A DNA stretch of 64,000 nucleotides from Flavobacterium sp. 140616W15 (GCF_003668995.1 NZ_CP033068.1:248001-312000), one strand, 5' to 3'; shown: positions 25,086 to 34,135, counted from the stretch's first letter. Made by a program: numbers and translations. Notes: a model not told the origin generated them from the sequence alone.

Positions 25086-25802
25086 TTAAGGATTTGTAGA
25101 CCAAATACTGCTGTTTTTAATAAATACTCTTCGATTTAGTTTAAGTTGGGCAATGATTAGTTCTGCAATATCTTCAGATTGCATTACTTTTTCAGGATTA
25201 CCATCTGTTAGTTTTAATTCTTTTGCCATATCGGTTGCTACAGTGCTTGGTGTCAAAGCAGTAACTCTGATATTGTGCTTTCTCATTTCTTGCATTAAAG
25301 AATCAGTTAGTCCTAGAACTGCAAATTTTGAAGCACTATATGCGCTAGTCAATGCATTTCCGTTTAAACCTGCTGTTGAAGAAATATTGATGATATCTCC
25401 AGTTTGGTTTGCAATCATATTTGGTAAAACGGCACGAGTTACATAATAAGTACCCATTAAGTTTACCTGAATAATTCTTTCCCAAGCAACTGGCTCTAAT
25501 TCTAAGAAATTACCAAATGCTGCAATTCCTGCATTGTTAATTAAAATATCGATAGTTTTAAATTCTGCTAATGCTTTCTCTACGGCATTATTTACAGAGT
25601 TAATGTCAGATACATCAGCAGTAATTGCTAATGATTTTACTCCAAGTGTATTTATTTCGGCTGCCACAGTATCAATATCAGCTTGAGTTCTTGCCATTAA
25701 AATTACATTTACACCTTCTTTTGCTAATGCAATAGCAACTGCTTTTCCAATTCCTTTTCCTGCACCAGTAATTAGCGCATTTTTATTTTTTAGATTACTC
25801 AT
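25086..25802 (-). CDS. SDR family oxidoreductase, 3-ketoacyl-ACP reductase-like
   Basis: A classical short-chain dehydrogenase, 238 residues. The cofactor motif is TGAGKGIG (12-19), NNAG starts at residue 89, and the catalytic residues are Ser142 (INISS), Tyr155 and Lys159 (YSASK). This resembles FabG-type 3-oxoacyl-ACP reductases and sepiapterin-reductase-like enzymes. It is not in a fatty acid synthesis cluster, so the substrate is open. It has its own -7 element about 55 bp upstream and converges with mtaB. It is cytosolic. Confidence 0.9.
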   Translation of the reverse strand: MSNLKNKNALITGAGKGIGKAVAIALAKEGVNVILMARTQADIDTVAAEINTLGVKSLAITADVSDINSVNNAVEKALAEFKTIDILINNAGIAAFGNFLELEPVAWERIIQVNLMGTYYVTRAVLPNMIANQTGDIINISSTAGLNGNALTSAYSASKFAVLGLTDSLMQEMRKHNIRVTALTPSTVATDMAKELKLTDGNPEKVMQSEDIAELIIAQLKLNRRVFIKNSSIWSTNP

Positions 25803-25856
25803 AGTAGTTATTTTTATGTATTGTAAAGTACAATTTGTTTAAAATAGTTTGTCATG

Positions 25857-25864
25857 CAAAAATA
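25857..25864 (-). promoter_or_regulatory. TAnnTTTG -7 element for the SDR gene
   Basis: On the minus strand TATTTTTG matches the consensus and lies 54 bp before the ATG at 25802. No -33 TTG is found at the expected spacing. Confidence 0.45.
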
Positions 25865-26065
25865 CCTATTTTCAACTTTGGATGTGGCTTTTAACAGGGA
25901 TTCTTAATATAAAATTAACTGGTTTGTCACTATTACGTTTTCGTTTTTTTATTTTAAAATACATTAAATATTTTATTGATATCTTTAAATAAAGAAACAA
26001 AAGGAGAAAATTATGTAATGCATTTTTCTATTTAATAAGCCAAATTTGTAATAAACACATTTATT

Positions 26066-26911
26066 ATGAAAAAGACACTTCTTATTTTAGCTATAGCAAT
26101 TCTGTCATTCTCATGTAAAAAAAATGAGACTCCAGAGATTAAAGAAATAGAAATACGAAAAAAACCTGCAACTATTTCTTATCGTATAGAAAACAGAAAA
26201 GATTGGTTAAAGGCCAATACTACTGCCGATGCACAGTTAGATATCCTTGTTGCTGTTAACCGAACTGATAAAACCAATTTTGCCAAGATGGATTCTATTT
26301 TGGTACCTTCTGATTTAAAAGGTAAGATCGAACATTATCTCCCGTTTCCGTTGACAGTACCCTATTTGAGAGCTATCGATAAGGTAATTTTCTTTTCATA
26401 CCCATCGCAAACTTTTGCCGCTTATGAGAAAGGGCAGTTGGTTTATACTGGACCTACTAATATGGGGAGAAAAAAGGATCCTACTCCAACAGGGCTTTTT
26501 TATACTAATTGGAAAGCAGAGAAAACAGTAAGTACTTTTAATGACGAGTGGGATTTAAAATGGAACTTTAATATAGAGAACAAGAAAGGTGTCGGTTTTC
26601 ATGAATATGCTTTGCCGGGATATCCTGCTTCGCATTCGTGCTTGCGACTTCAGGAAAAAGATGCTCGTTATCTTTACGATTGGGCCGATCAATGGGTATT
26701 GGCAGATAAAGAGAATGTGAAGGTTAAAGGAACTCCTGTGATCGTTTTTGGTACTTATGATTTTGATGGAAAGAAACCTTGGTTGCAATTAGCTAAAGAT
26801 CCTAAAGCTTTGGAAATTTCTCCTGAAGAAATAGAAAAAGAAACAAAGCCTTTCTTGGATAAGATTTTGACTGAACAGAAAAATAGAGAAGCATACCAAA
26901 ATAATAAATAA
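26066..26911 (+). CDS. L,D-transpeptidase family lipoprotein (YkuD domain)
   Basis: A 281-residue protein with a lipoprotein signal ending at Cys17 (ILSFSC). The YkuD domain follows (about residues 105-250), with VIFFSYPSQTFAAYEKG, PTPTGLFYT, a catalytic His179 in FHEYALPG and the cysteine box S189-H190-S191-C192-L-R. Catalytic Cys192 is present, but the usual Gly of S-H-G-C is Ser191. Family members form 3-3 peptidoglycan cross-links or attach proteins to peptidoglycan in the periplasm. The extra C-terminal tail is Lys/Glu-rich. It is a single-gene unit ending at a shared hairpin. Confidence 0.88.
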   Translation: MKKTLLILAIAILSFSCKKNETPEIKEIEIRKKPATISYRIENRKDWLKANTTADAQLDILVAVNRTDKTNFAKMDSILVPSDLKGKIEHYLPFPLTVPYLRAIDKVIFFSYPSQTFAAYEKGQLVYTGPTNMGRKKDPTPTGLFYTNWKAEKTVSTFNDEWDLKWNFNIENKKGVGFHEYALPGYPASHSCLRLQEKDARYLYDWADQWVLADKENVKVKGTPVIVFGTYDFDGKKPWLQLAKDPKALEISPEEIEKETKPFLDKILTEQKNREAYQNNK

Positions 26912-26917
26912 TAAAAA

Positions 26918-26953
26918 AAGCCACGAATCCTTTTTGTTGAGAATTCGTGGCTT
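26918..26953. terminator. Hairpin between convergent L,D-transpeptidase and scramblase-like genes
   Basis: The stem AAGCCACGAAT/ATTCGTGGCTT is 11 bp with a 14-nt loop. A T-rich tail follows on the minus strand, so it best terminates the minus-strand gene while also blocking readthrough from the plus side. Confidence 0.75.
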
Positions 26954-26973
26954 CAATTATTTTAGGTATAATT

Positions 26974-27561
26974 TTATTCTTTCAATACCATATCAATACA
27001 CATTACCGCTGCTAAGATAAGTTGTCTAGAGTTATCATCTTGGCTAACGGTATTTTCAATTTGAAGTACATAATTATCAGCACTGGTAAAGAATTCTTTT
27101 CCGATACCTGCCCATTTTTTATTTACTTGCCCAAGCATTTTGGTGTCTTTAGTAAATTTAAAATCCCAACCAGTCCATTTTCCTTGTAGCATACAAACGG
27201 TTTTTTCATTCTTATCTAAAATTTCAAATTTTCCTCCAATAGAAAGCAATTTTTGTTTGAATGTACCAATTAAGCATTCTTTTTCGTCGAATACTTCTAC
27301 TGTAGAGCGAAAAATTGCTACTCCACGTTTTATATTGATTATTTTTTCTCCTGCAGGTGTTGCAATTTCTATGTTAAAAGGTGTTGCTCTTTTAAAATCG
27401 GTAAAACGTAATACTTTAGTAAAAAAGCCTAGATTTTTTTCTCGGCAATTCATTATTAGTTCGTTGTTCTCTGGATTGTAGATATCGTAGTTATTTGCAG
27501 CTTTGAACATCCCGACATGTTCTTTTACTAAAAATAAATTTTGATTCAAGATTGGGTTCAT
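26974..27561 (-). CDS. Phospholipid scramblase/LURP-one-like protein
   Basis: A 195-residue protein with the tubby-like fold signature of the scramblase/LURP-one superfamily. Repeated beta-strand pairs are visible: NLFLVKEHVGMFKAANNYDI, IEIATPAGEKIINIKRG, VEVFDEKECLIGTFKQK, FEILDKNEKTVCMLQGKW and GWDFKFTKD. There is no signal peptide and no membrane helix, so a cytosolic or peripheral role is expected. Biochemical function in bacteria is unknown. It is not obviously linked to its neighbours. Confidence 0.75.
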   Translation of the reverse strand: MNPILNQNLFLVKEHVGMFKAANNYDIYNPENNELIMNCREKNLGFFTKVLRFTDFKRATPFNIEIATPAGEKIINIKRGVAIFRSTVEVFDEKECLIGTFKQKLLSIGGKFEILDKNEKTVCMLQGKWTGWDFKFTKDTKMLGQVNKKWAGIGKEFFTSADNYVLQIENTVSQDDNSRQLILAAVMCIDMVLKE

Positions 27562-27584
27562 TCTAATTGTTTAAAGTTAATTTA

Positions 27585-27695
27585 TTAATTGTTTTTTGTA
27601 ATATCCTTTTGGGTTTTAAGATCATTAATAATAATCTCAGTTCCATTAGGATAAATTATTTTTAAATATGATTTATTGTTCGTAACAAATGTCAT
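27585..27695 (-). CDS. Possible 36-residue small protein (uncertain)
   Basis: An ATG at 27695 inside the end of the upstream gene opens a 36-codon frame ending at 27585. The peptide contains NNKSYLKIIYPNGTEIIIN, which looks protein-like (beta hairpin plus turn). It overlaps the larger gene by 23 nt, as coupled genes do. It could equally be the tail of that gene after a lost frame. Only composition supports it. Confidence 0.25.
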   Translation of the reverse strand: MTFVTNNKSYLKIIYPNGTEIIINDLKTQKDITKNN

Positions 27696-28299
27696 TGTAA
27701 AATTCGACGATTTGTTCAATATCAGTAAAAAGCCATTTATCGCCTTTTAATTTTTTAACGATATAATCACAATCCGCGAAAAATTTAGAAGTATTTCTTC
27801 TCCAGGAATTGATGACTCCACAATTTAGACAAGTTGGATATTTATCTTTTCCTTTTTTAACATAATAAAATTCAGGGACGTCTCTTGGTTGAGAATATTG
27901 TCCGTTAATATATGAACCATAAGATTGTACTTCATCATGCGGATTTGATATATGATCAAAAAGGCTGTAATCTGAACCTAGTTTTTTATACAAAGTAGCT
28001 TCTCCTTCTGTAATAACCTCCACTAGTTTAGGTTTGTCCACTGAGTTTAATGTCACATATTCAAAGGTTCTTTTTATTTCAAAACCAAAGAATGTGATTT
28101 TTTTAATGTGTTCGTAATCCCATGTATCGGTTTTATCGTCAAGAGAGATTTTAAATTTTATTTTATTGAATTTTAGTGCAGCAAAACCCTCAATGGAATC
28201 ACCATTTTTAAAAAAAATTATTGCCTCCTGTGTTTGGGAGTAACTTTTAATATTGATAAAGAATAAGATGATTATAATGCTTTTGTAAATTTGCTTCAT
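27673..28299 (-). CDS. Hypothetical secreted protein
   Basis: A 208-residue protein that I cannot assign. It has an N-terminal signal peptide (MKQIYKSIIIILFFINIKSYSQ) and no lipobox. The mature part starts with EAIIFFKNGDSIEGFAALK, a beta-rich segment like those in other Bacteroidota secreted proteins that sense or bind something. A CLNCG pair and two more cysteines lie in the C-terminal half. No transmembrane segment follows. A promoter is not recognisable, and the gap to the next gene on the same strand is about 150 bp. Confidence 0.72.
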   Translation of the reverse strand: MKQIYKSIIIILFFINIKSYSQTQEAIIFFKNGDSIEGFAALKFNKIKFKISLDDKTDTWDYEHIKKITFFGFEIKRTFEYVTLNSVDKPKLVEVITEGEATLYKKLGSDYSLFDHISNPHDEVQSYGSYINGQYSQPRDVPEFYYVKKGKDKYPTCLNCGVINSWRRNTSKFFADCDYIVKKLKGDKWLFTDIEQIVEFYNDICYEQ

Positions 28300-28450
28300 T
28301 TTTAGGTTTGCTGATATCCGATGACTTGAATTATTGATCTGTTTTACAGAAGAGGCGCAACTTCTTATTGTAATTTACATTAGGGCAATCTTTAATATTC
28401 TTGAGATTGTCTTTTTTGCAATATTTATCCAGTTGATTATTGTTTGTGAA

Positions 28451-29287
28451 TTACTTAATCGGAAGGTTTAATTTAAAAATGGTAGTCTCTAATAATTCCG
28501 TATCGTTGTCTTCGCAAAGTAAAAATTCGATTGTATTATTTGATTTTTTATATAAAGTCAATCCTTCGAATTTGTTGGTAGAACTTATTTTTTTGGTGTA
28601 GTCGATTTTCATAGTTTTAAGATCCATTTGACCAATGAAACTACCTAATATTTCTCCATCATTGTAAGTTGATTTTGTGTCTTCGGCTGTAGCCAAAAAG
28701 TAAATTTTATCATCAACGAGAATTGCATCCGTAAAACTGCTTCGAACTCCTTTTATTTTTGGGAGTTTATAATCTACAGAAATAAGACTAAATTCTTCTC
28801 CTAAACTTTTGGCATGTATGGTGAATATGGCATTTTTATTGGTTTTTCCGTTTCCACGATTGAATAAATACCAATTCTCACCATCAAAAATAGCACCTTC
28901 GAGATTGAAATCTTCTGGTTTGATACCTGAGAAATTTTGCATTACGGCATAAAAATCGGTTAAGTTATTTGTAGCAATTTTAGTTTTTGATTTTAAATCA
29001 AATTCAACCATTTTGTTTCTTTGATCGGTAGAGCCAGAGCCAAAAATATACAAGGTGTCGTTATGATGCGTAATAGATTCGAAATCTGGTTTTATATTTT
29101 TTGCAATATTTTCGGTTGGATTTGCAATTATCTCATGTTTTTTTAAATCGGAATTATCGATGTTGTATTCGTATAAATAACCACTATTATCGCCAATGAT
29201 ATATAATGAATTGTCTTGATATATAAGTCCTGATGCTGATCCGATCCCGATGATTTGGAATAGGATTTCGAGTGTGAATTTTTCCAT
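28451..29287 (-). CDS. Beta-propeller-like protein, DUF6929 type
   Basis: A 278-residue protein made of repeating short beta strands (LIYQDNSLYIIGDNSGYLYEY, DTLYIFGSGSTDQRNKM, GAIFDGENWYLFNRGNG, DDKIYFLATAEDT, IEFLLCEDNDTEL) as in six-bladed propellers. It resembles the DUF6929 group from memory, whose function is unknown. There is no signal peptide at the chosen ATG 29287, so it appears cytosolic. The frame continues 39 codons beyond the stop without another stop, which I regard as chance. Confidence 0.68.
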   Translation of the reverse strand: MEKFTLEILFQIIGIGSASGLIYQDNSLYIIGDNSGYLYEYNIDNSDLKKHEIIANPTENIAKNIKPDFESITHHNDTLYIFGSGSTDQRNKMVEFDLKSKTKIATNNLTDFYAVMQNFSGIKPEDFNLEGAIFDGENWYLFNRGNGKTNKNAIFTIHAKSLGEEFSLISVDYKLPKIKGVRSSFTDAILVDDKIYFLATAEDTKSTYNDGEILGSFIGQMDLKTMKIDYTKKISSTNKFEGLTLYKKSNNTIEFLLCEDNDTELLETTIFKLNLPIK

Positions 29288-29313
29288 GATTGTTGTTTTA
29301 AATGTAGTTGTTT

Positions 29314-29455
29314 TAGCCCCGAGTGTAATGAAAATACTTTGAGAGGAAATTGTTGTTTTTTCTTGAAGGAACAGAGCGACCAGCGGAAGCTCCTGTTACT
29401 TTTTAGAAAAAAGCAATTTACTGAAAAGTATTGTAATGCAAAGCGGGAAAAAGCT
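29314..29455. repeat. Degenerate 142-bp palindromic repeat (tagcccc...agcggg type)
   Basis: It opens with tagccccga and closes with agcgggaaaaagct. Inside, aatgaaaatacttt near the left pairs imperfectly with aaagtattgtaatg near the right, and a middle block reads agcgaccagcggaagctcc. The same start and end words occur in a well-populated intergenic repeat family that I recall from other flavobacteria. It has no coding capacity. It fills most of the gap before ppk2. Confidence 0.55.
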
Positions 29456-29496
29456 GACCAAAAATAGTATATTTACTTTAATTAAAACGAGGAATT

Positions 29497-30378
29497 ATGA
29501 AATCAATTGACCCGAAAAATTTTAAAGTTGTTGATAAAATAAAATTATCAAAAATCCCGACTTTGTTGGATATAGATGCCGATGAGAAAGAAAAGGAAGT
29601 GAAGCTGGATAAGGTTCAGGCCAAATTGAGTAAACTACAAGATAAGATGTACGCGCATAATAGGTACGGCGTTTTGATTTGTTTGCAAGGGATGGATACT
29701 TCGGGGAAGGATAGTTTGATTCGTGAGGTTTTTAAGGAATTTAATCCGCGTGGTGTTGTGGTTCATAGTTTTAAAACGCCTACTTCGGCTGAGTTGGAAC
29801 ATGACTATTTATGGAGACATTATCTTGCTTTGCCTGAAAAAGGGAAGTATGCGATTTTTAACCGTACGCATTACGAGAATATTTTGGTAACACGCGTACA
29901 TCCTGAATTTATATTAAACGAGAATTTACCTGGAATTGAGAAGGTAGAAGATATTCCAGAAGATTTCTGGAAGGACAGGATTGAGCAAATTAATAATTTT
30001 GAGAAGCATATTACTCAAAACGGAACTATTGTTCTAAAGTTTTACTTGCATTTGAGTAAAGAGGAACAACGCCAAAGATTATTACGACGATTGGAGAAAG
30101 AAAAACATAATTGGAAATTCTCTGTGTCGGATTTGAAGGAACGTGGGCATTGGGAGGAATATCAGCAATATTATGAGGAAGCGATAAATAAAACTTCGAC
30201 CAAAGATGCTCCCTGGTATATTGTTCCTGCTGATGATAAAGAAATGGCACGTTATATTGTTGCCAGAATTATTTGGGAAGTAATGCAAAAACATGCTGAT
30301 ATTAAGGAACCAGAATTGCCTGAAGCGATAAAAGATAATATCAAGATGTATAAACAACAATTAGAAAACGAGTCTTAG
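29497..30378 (+). CDS. ppk2: Polyphosphate kinase 2 family protein
   Basis: A 293-residue PPK2. Walker A is GMDTSGKDSLI (Gly65-Lys71). The lid and acceptor region reads FNRTHYENILVTRVHPE (121-137), followed by KFYLHLSKEEQRQRLLRR. It transfers phosphate between polyphosphate and nucleotides. The FNRxHYE form is that of the single-domain PPK2 branch often labelled polyP:nucleotide phosphotransferase, probably class III-like, which can phosphorylate AMP or ADP. It is cytosolic. It ends at a strong terminator and precedes a PhoX-like lipoprotein, which supports a phosphate-related neighbourhood. Confidence 0.92.
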   Translation: MKSIDPKNFKVVDKIKLSKIPTLLDIDADEKEKEVKLDKVQAKLSKLQDKMYAHNRYGVLICLQGMDTSGKDSLIREVFKEFNPRGVVVHSFKTPTSAELEHDYLWRHYLALPEKGKYAIFNRTHYENILVTRVHPEFILNENLPGIEKVEDIPEDFWKDRIEQINNFEKHITQNGTIVLKFYLHLSKEEQRQRLLRRLEKEKHNWKFSVSDLKERGHWEEYQQYYEEAINKTSTKDAPWYIVPADDKEMARYIVARIIWEVMQKHADIKEPELPEAIKDNIKMYKQQLENES

Positions 30379-30397
30379 AAATAAGGCTCTTTTTTTT
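30370..30397 (+). terminator. Intrinsic terminator overlapping the ppk2 stop
   Basis: An 8-bp stem GAGTCTTA/TAAGGCTC with a GAAA tetraloop and eight T. The ppk2 stop codon lies within the stem-loop. Confidence 0.85.
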
Positions 30398-30576
30398 GTT
30401 GTGATGTTACTGAAAGTTTATGAATGTTTTGGATTACTAATTTAATGTTAATTATTTTAGGGTTTATTGGGTGGTTTTGATGTGACTTTTGTTTTTTTGA
30501 TAATATCTAAATCATTTTTAGTTAAAGAGTGGGGGCTTACTTTGCCAAAAAAATATAAACCAACTTAAAACTAAAA

Positions 30577-32034
30577 ATGAAAAGAATTATTTTACCCCTA
30601 ATTATTCTAGGATCATTAATTACATCGTGCAACAACGATTCTAAAGATCAAGAAGAAGTTGCAACATCTAGTGTTGTGTTAAAAGACCAATCGGTTACAC
30701 CGAGTTTATTAAAAGCAAAAGCAGGTTTTGAAAACTTGAAAATTTATTCACTTTTTAGTTCTGATGATGTTTTTCCAGATAGTCCAAAGTTTGTTTTTGG
30801 AGGTTCTGCTGATGGTTCTGGCTTGTTAAAAAATACTGATGGGACTTTTACTTTTTTGGTAAACAACGAAGATAATTTTGCCGTTTCCAGAATTACTTTA
30901 GATAAGACATTTAAACCTACTAAAGGAGAATATTTGTTGAATTCTAGTGGAGGTACTTGGAGATTATGTGGAGCTACAATGGCTACACCAGCTGAGCATG
31001 GTTTTGGACCAGTATATTTAACTTGTGGAGAATCTGGTGAAGAATCTCGTACGCATGCATTGGATCCTTACGGAAGTGTAGGTTCTGCATCAGTATCTAA
31101 AGAGTTAGCAGGATTTGGCCGTTTGAGTGCTGAAAATGCTTTGCCTTTACGTACAGGTGCTTATAAAGGAAAAACAGTTGTTGTAATTGGTGACGATGAT
31201 TCAGGAACTTACGGAGGTCAGGTTTTTATGTATGTATCGAATACTGTAGGTGATTTATCAGGTGGTTCTTTATATATGTTAAAAAGAAACGATGATAACC
31301 AAAGAGAGATGGATATGGTAGTTAGTAAAACTTACCCTATTTCTTTTGTAAAAATTGATAACCATAAAACACTTACGGGTGCTCAAATCAATGCATCAGT
31401 AAATACTTTAAAAGCAATTAAATTTGGTCGTGTTGAAGATTTAGATTACCGTAAAGGTGGTGGTGCAGCAGATCGTGAATTGTATTTTAATGCTACAGGA
31501 CAAAATACAACTGGAACAAATGCAGATGCTTCTAGAACTAAATATGGTAGAGTTTATAGATTAAATCTTGATGCAGCTGATCCATTAAAAGGAACTTTAG
31601 AGGTTGTTCTTGATGGAGATAATCGTTCAGGAATTGCAGGTAAATTTCAGAATCCAGATAATATTTGTGTAACTAAAAACTTTGTTTACGTTCAGGAAGA
31701 TGCTAACGGATATGGTGATGAAACTCATGATGCTTATATCTATCAATATAATATTGCAACTAAAGATTTAAAAGTTGTGGTTGAATTGGATCACCGTCGT
31801 ACACAAGCAGATGCAGCTAAATATAACGTAGGTGGTATGTCTAAATTTGGAGATTGGGAATATGGTGCTTTGATTGATGTTTCTGAGCAAGTTGGCATCG
31901 AAGATACTTTTATGTTAAGTGTTCAGCCTCATAGCTGGACTGGCGATAAATATAAAGGCGTTGATGGTGGAACAAACCGTCCGAATGAAAAACAAGCAAG
32001 TCAAATCTTAGTTCTTAAAGGTTTAGCAAGATAA
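30577..32034 (+). CDS. PhoX-like DUF839 lipoprotein, putative phosphatase
   Basis: A 485-residue lipoprotein with signal peptide ending at Cys18 (LGSLITSC), followed by Asn-Asn-Asp. The mature protein is a DUF839/PhoX-type beta-propeller. Segments such as TWRLCGATMATPAEHG, TCGESGEES, RLSAENALPL and VEDLDYRKGG look like the metal-coordinating Glu/Asp loops of PhoX Ca-Fe phosphatases. An extracytoplasmic phosphate-monoester hydrolase is therefore likely but not proven. Upstream TTACTTTG is a near-miss to the -7 consensus. The peroxidase gene follows after 96 bp and may be in the same transcript. Confidence 0.8.
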   Translation: MKRIILPLIILGSLITSCNNDSKDQEEVATSSVVLKDQSVTPSLLKAKAGFENLKIYSLFSSDDVFPDSPKFVFGGSADGSGLLKNTDGTFTFLVNNEDNFAVSRITLDKTFKPTKGEYLLNSSGGTWRLCGATMATPAEHGFGPVYLTCGESGEESRTHALDPYGSVGSASVSKELAGFGRLSAENALPLRTGAYKGKTVVVIGDDDSGTYGGQVFMYVSNTVGDLSGGSLYMLKRNDDNQREMDMVVSKTYPISFVKIDNHKTLTGAQINASVNTLKAIKFGRVEDLDYRKGGGAADRELYFNATGQNTTGTNADASRTKYGRVYRLNLDAADPLKGTLEVVLDGDNRSGIAGKFQNPDNICVTKNFVYVQEDANGYGDETHDAYIYQYNIATKDLKVVVELDHRRTQADAAKYNVGGMSKFGDWEYGALIDVSEQVGIEDTFMLSVQPHSWTGDKYKGVDGGTNRPNEKQASQILVLKGLAR

Positions 32035-32130
32035 TTTTTTAAGTAATTATAAAACAGCTATCCACTACTTCAATATGAGGTAGTGGTTTCTGTTTTTCTG
32101 AATATTCCTCTTTTTAATTGTTATTAAATC

Positions 32131-33912
32131 ATGAAAAAAATATACTGTTTGTTGTTGCTAGTAATGTTAGTTGCTTGTCAGAAAAAAAACAAACATCAAG
32201 AAGTAAATGAATTGTTTAAAGCTGATATTACTTTATTGATTCAGAAAGTTGCCAAGCTCAAATATTCAGTTCAGTCTGATTCGACCGAAGCACAAATTCA
32301 GAGACAATTTTTAGAGGCTCATCAAAGTTATAAGAAAGTCGAGATGATAAGTGAATATTACTCGCCAACAGTTTCTAAAGCTATTAATGGCCCTGCAATA
32401 AGTGAGTTTGAGGAAAATGATAAGATAACTGTTCCGCCTGAGGGATTTCAGGTTATTGAGGAATTAGTTTTTCCAAAATATAATGCCACTAGTAAGAAAG
32501 AATTAGTTCAGGAATTGGGAGTACTTACCGCTAATTTAACTCGTTTAGAAAAAGTTTCGAGTACTAATGAGCTTACCGATGCTCATGTTTTTGATGCTAT
32601 GCGATTACAAGTATATCGAATTATTACTTTGGGAATTACAGGATTTGATTCGCCAGTTGTGTTTAATTCCATTCCCGAAGCATTGGTGTCTTTAGAAACG
32701 ATTGAAAAATATTATCGTGTTTTTGTAGAAAATAAGAAGGTTTCGAATGCTAAAGAGGTTCTTGATATCTTTGAGAAAGGAAAAAAATACTTAAAATCAA
32801 ATACTGATTTTAATACTTTTGATCGGGCACATTTTATTAGAGAAATTGCGAATCCGTTGAGTAGAGGACTTTATAAAACTCAAATAGAATTAGGGATTCC
32901 GTTTATGACAGAATCTAGAGGTTTAAAACCAACAGCACAAACTATATTTGATAAGGATGCATTTGATGCAGAAGCATTTTCGGGTTTTCCAGATTATAAA
33001 ACAACACCAGAGAAAATAGCGTTAGGGAAAAAATTATTTAATGATCCTATTTTATCTGGGAATAATACAAGGTCTTGTGCTTCGTGTCATCATGAAGAAA
33101 AAGCATTTACGGATGGCTTAGAACGAGCGATTTCATTAGACGGAAAATCGATGCTTCAACGTAATACGCCAACGCTTGCTAATATTGCTTTCCAGCGAGT
33201 GTTTTTCTCTGATTCCCGAGTAGGCTATCTCGAAGATCAGGCAGTTGCAGTTATAAAAAATGAAAACGAAATGCATGGTTCTCTAGAAAAATCTGCTATT
33301 GCGATCCAGAAAAATCCAAACTATGTAAAGGAATTTAAAAAGGCATTCTCGAAAGGAGAAATAAATGAATTTGAAATAAAAAATGCTTTGGGATCCTATA
33401 TTCGTTCTTTGAGTCATTACGACTCTAAGTTTGACAGATATATGCAAAATAAAGAAGCATTTACAGCAGATGAAAAAGCAGGTTTTAATTTGTTTGCAGG
33501 TAAAGCCAAATGTGCGACCTGCCATTTTATTCCGCTTACAAACGGAACCGTTCCTCCAAATTTTGACAGATCAGAGAGTGAAGTATTAGGTGTACCAAAT
33601 AAAAATAAAACACTTGATGGTGATTTAGGGAAGTTTGTTTTAACACAAGCGGCTATTCATAAGTTTTCGTTTAAGACACCTACAATAAGAAACATAGAGC
33701 TTACGGCTCCTTATATGCATAATGGAGTCTATAAAACACTTGAAGAAGTTGTTGACTTTTATAATGAAGGTGGAGGGATAGGTTTAGGATTTGATCTTCC
33801 TAACCAAACGTTACCTGAAGACAAATTAAACTTAACTGAAAAAGAAAAGAAACAATTAATTGACTTTATGAAGACGCTAACGGATGAGAGATATCTAAGA
33901 AGTAAGAAGTAA
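32131..33912 (+). CDS. Cytochrome c peroxidase/MauG-family di-haem lipoprotein with N-terminal extension
   Basis: A 593-residue lipoprotein (VMLVAC, Cys16). The C-terminal half (about 285-590) is a bacterial di-haem peroxidase with two c-type haem sites, C316ASCH320 and C461ATCH465, and the TPTLANIAF and TPTIRNIELTAPYMHNG segments. The N-terminal 260 residues are an all-helical extension not found in plain CcpA enzymes of about 330 residues. Its GPAI and PPEGFQVIEELVFP words recall imelysin-like iron proteins (inference). It should act in the periplasm in H2O2 reduction or protein oxidation. The stop codon lies inside a 7-bp tandem repeat. Confidence 0.88.
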   Translation: MKKIYCLLLLVMLVACQKKNKHQEVNELFKADITLLIQKVAKLKYSVQSDSTEAQIQRQFLEAHQSYKKVEMISEYYSPTVSKAINGPAISEFEENDKITVPPEGFQVIEELVFPKYNATSKKELVQELGVLTANLTRLEKVSSTNELTDAHVFDAMRLQVYRIITLGITGFDSPVVFNSIPEALVSLETIEKYYRVFVENKKVSNAKEVLDIFEKGKKYLKSNTDFNTFDRAHFIREIANPLSRGLYKTQIELGIPFMTESRGLKPTAQTIFDKDAFDAEAFSGFPDYKTTPEKIALGKKLFNDPILSGNNTRSCASCHHEEKAFTDGLERAISLDGKSMLQRNTPTLANIAFQRVFFSDSRVGYLEDQAVAVIKNENEMHGSLEKSAIAIQKNPNYVKEFKKAFSKGEINEFEIKNALGSYIRSLSHYDSKFDRYMQNKEAFTADEKAGFNLFAGKAKCATCHFIPLTNGTVPPNFDRSESEVLGVPNKNKTLDGDLGKFVLTQAAIHKFSFKTPTIRNIELTAPYMHNGVYKTLEEVVDFYNEGGGIGLGFDLPNQTLPEDKLNLTEKEKKQLIDFMKTLTDERYLRSKK

Positions 33913-33928
33913 GAAGTAAGAAGTAAGA
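33901..33928 (+). repeat. Four tandem copies of agtaaga across the peroxidase stop codon
   Basis: The 7-bp unit agtaaga is repeated four times exactly, with a partial copy before it. The last coding residues and the TAA stop of the peroxidase gene lie within the first two copies, so slippage would change only the C-terminal tail. Confidence 0.85.
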
Positions 33929-34135
33929 TGGGGGAAGAAGCTAGATTATAGAGGCAAGATGAAAGACTGAGAGATTATATATAATTTAATCTGCTAATGG
34001 GTCACGTGTTGCTTTACGAACTTTGTGTTTAATTTTTCTGTCCGTTGGTCAAAAGGCTAATGCTGTTCATCAAACTAATTTTAATAGGGATTATAGTTTA
34101 TGCTCCTTTGCATCAAATTAATAAAAACTATTATC

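Noticed and set aside
28300..28450. 39-codon open extension after the 28451-29287 gene
   Set aside because: The frame continues past the TAA with a cysteine-rich peptide but has no start codon. It is probably chance, so no gene is listed.
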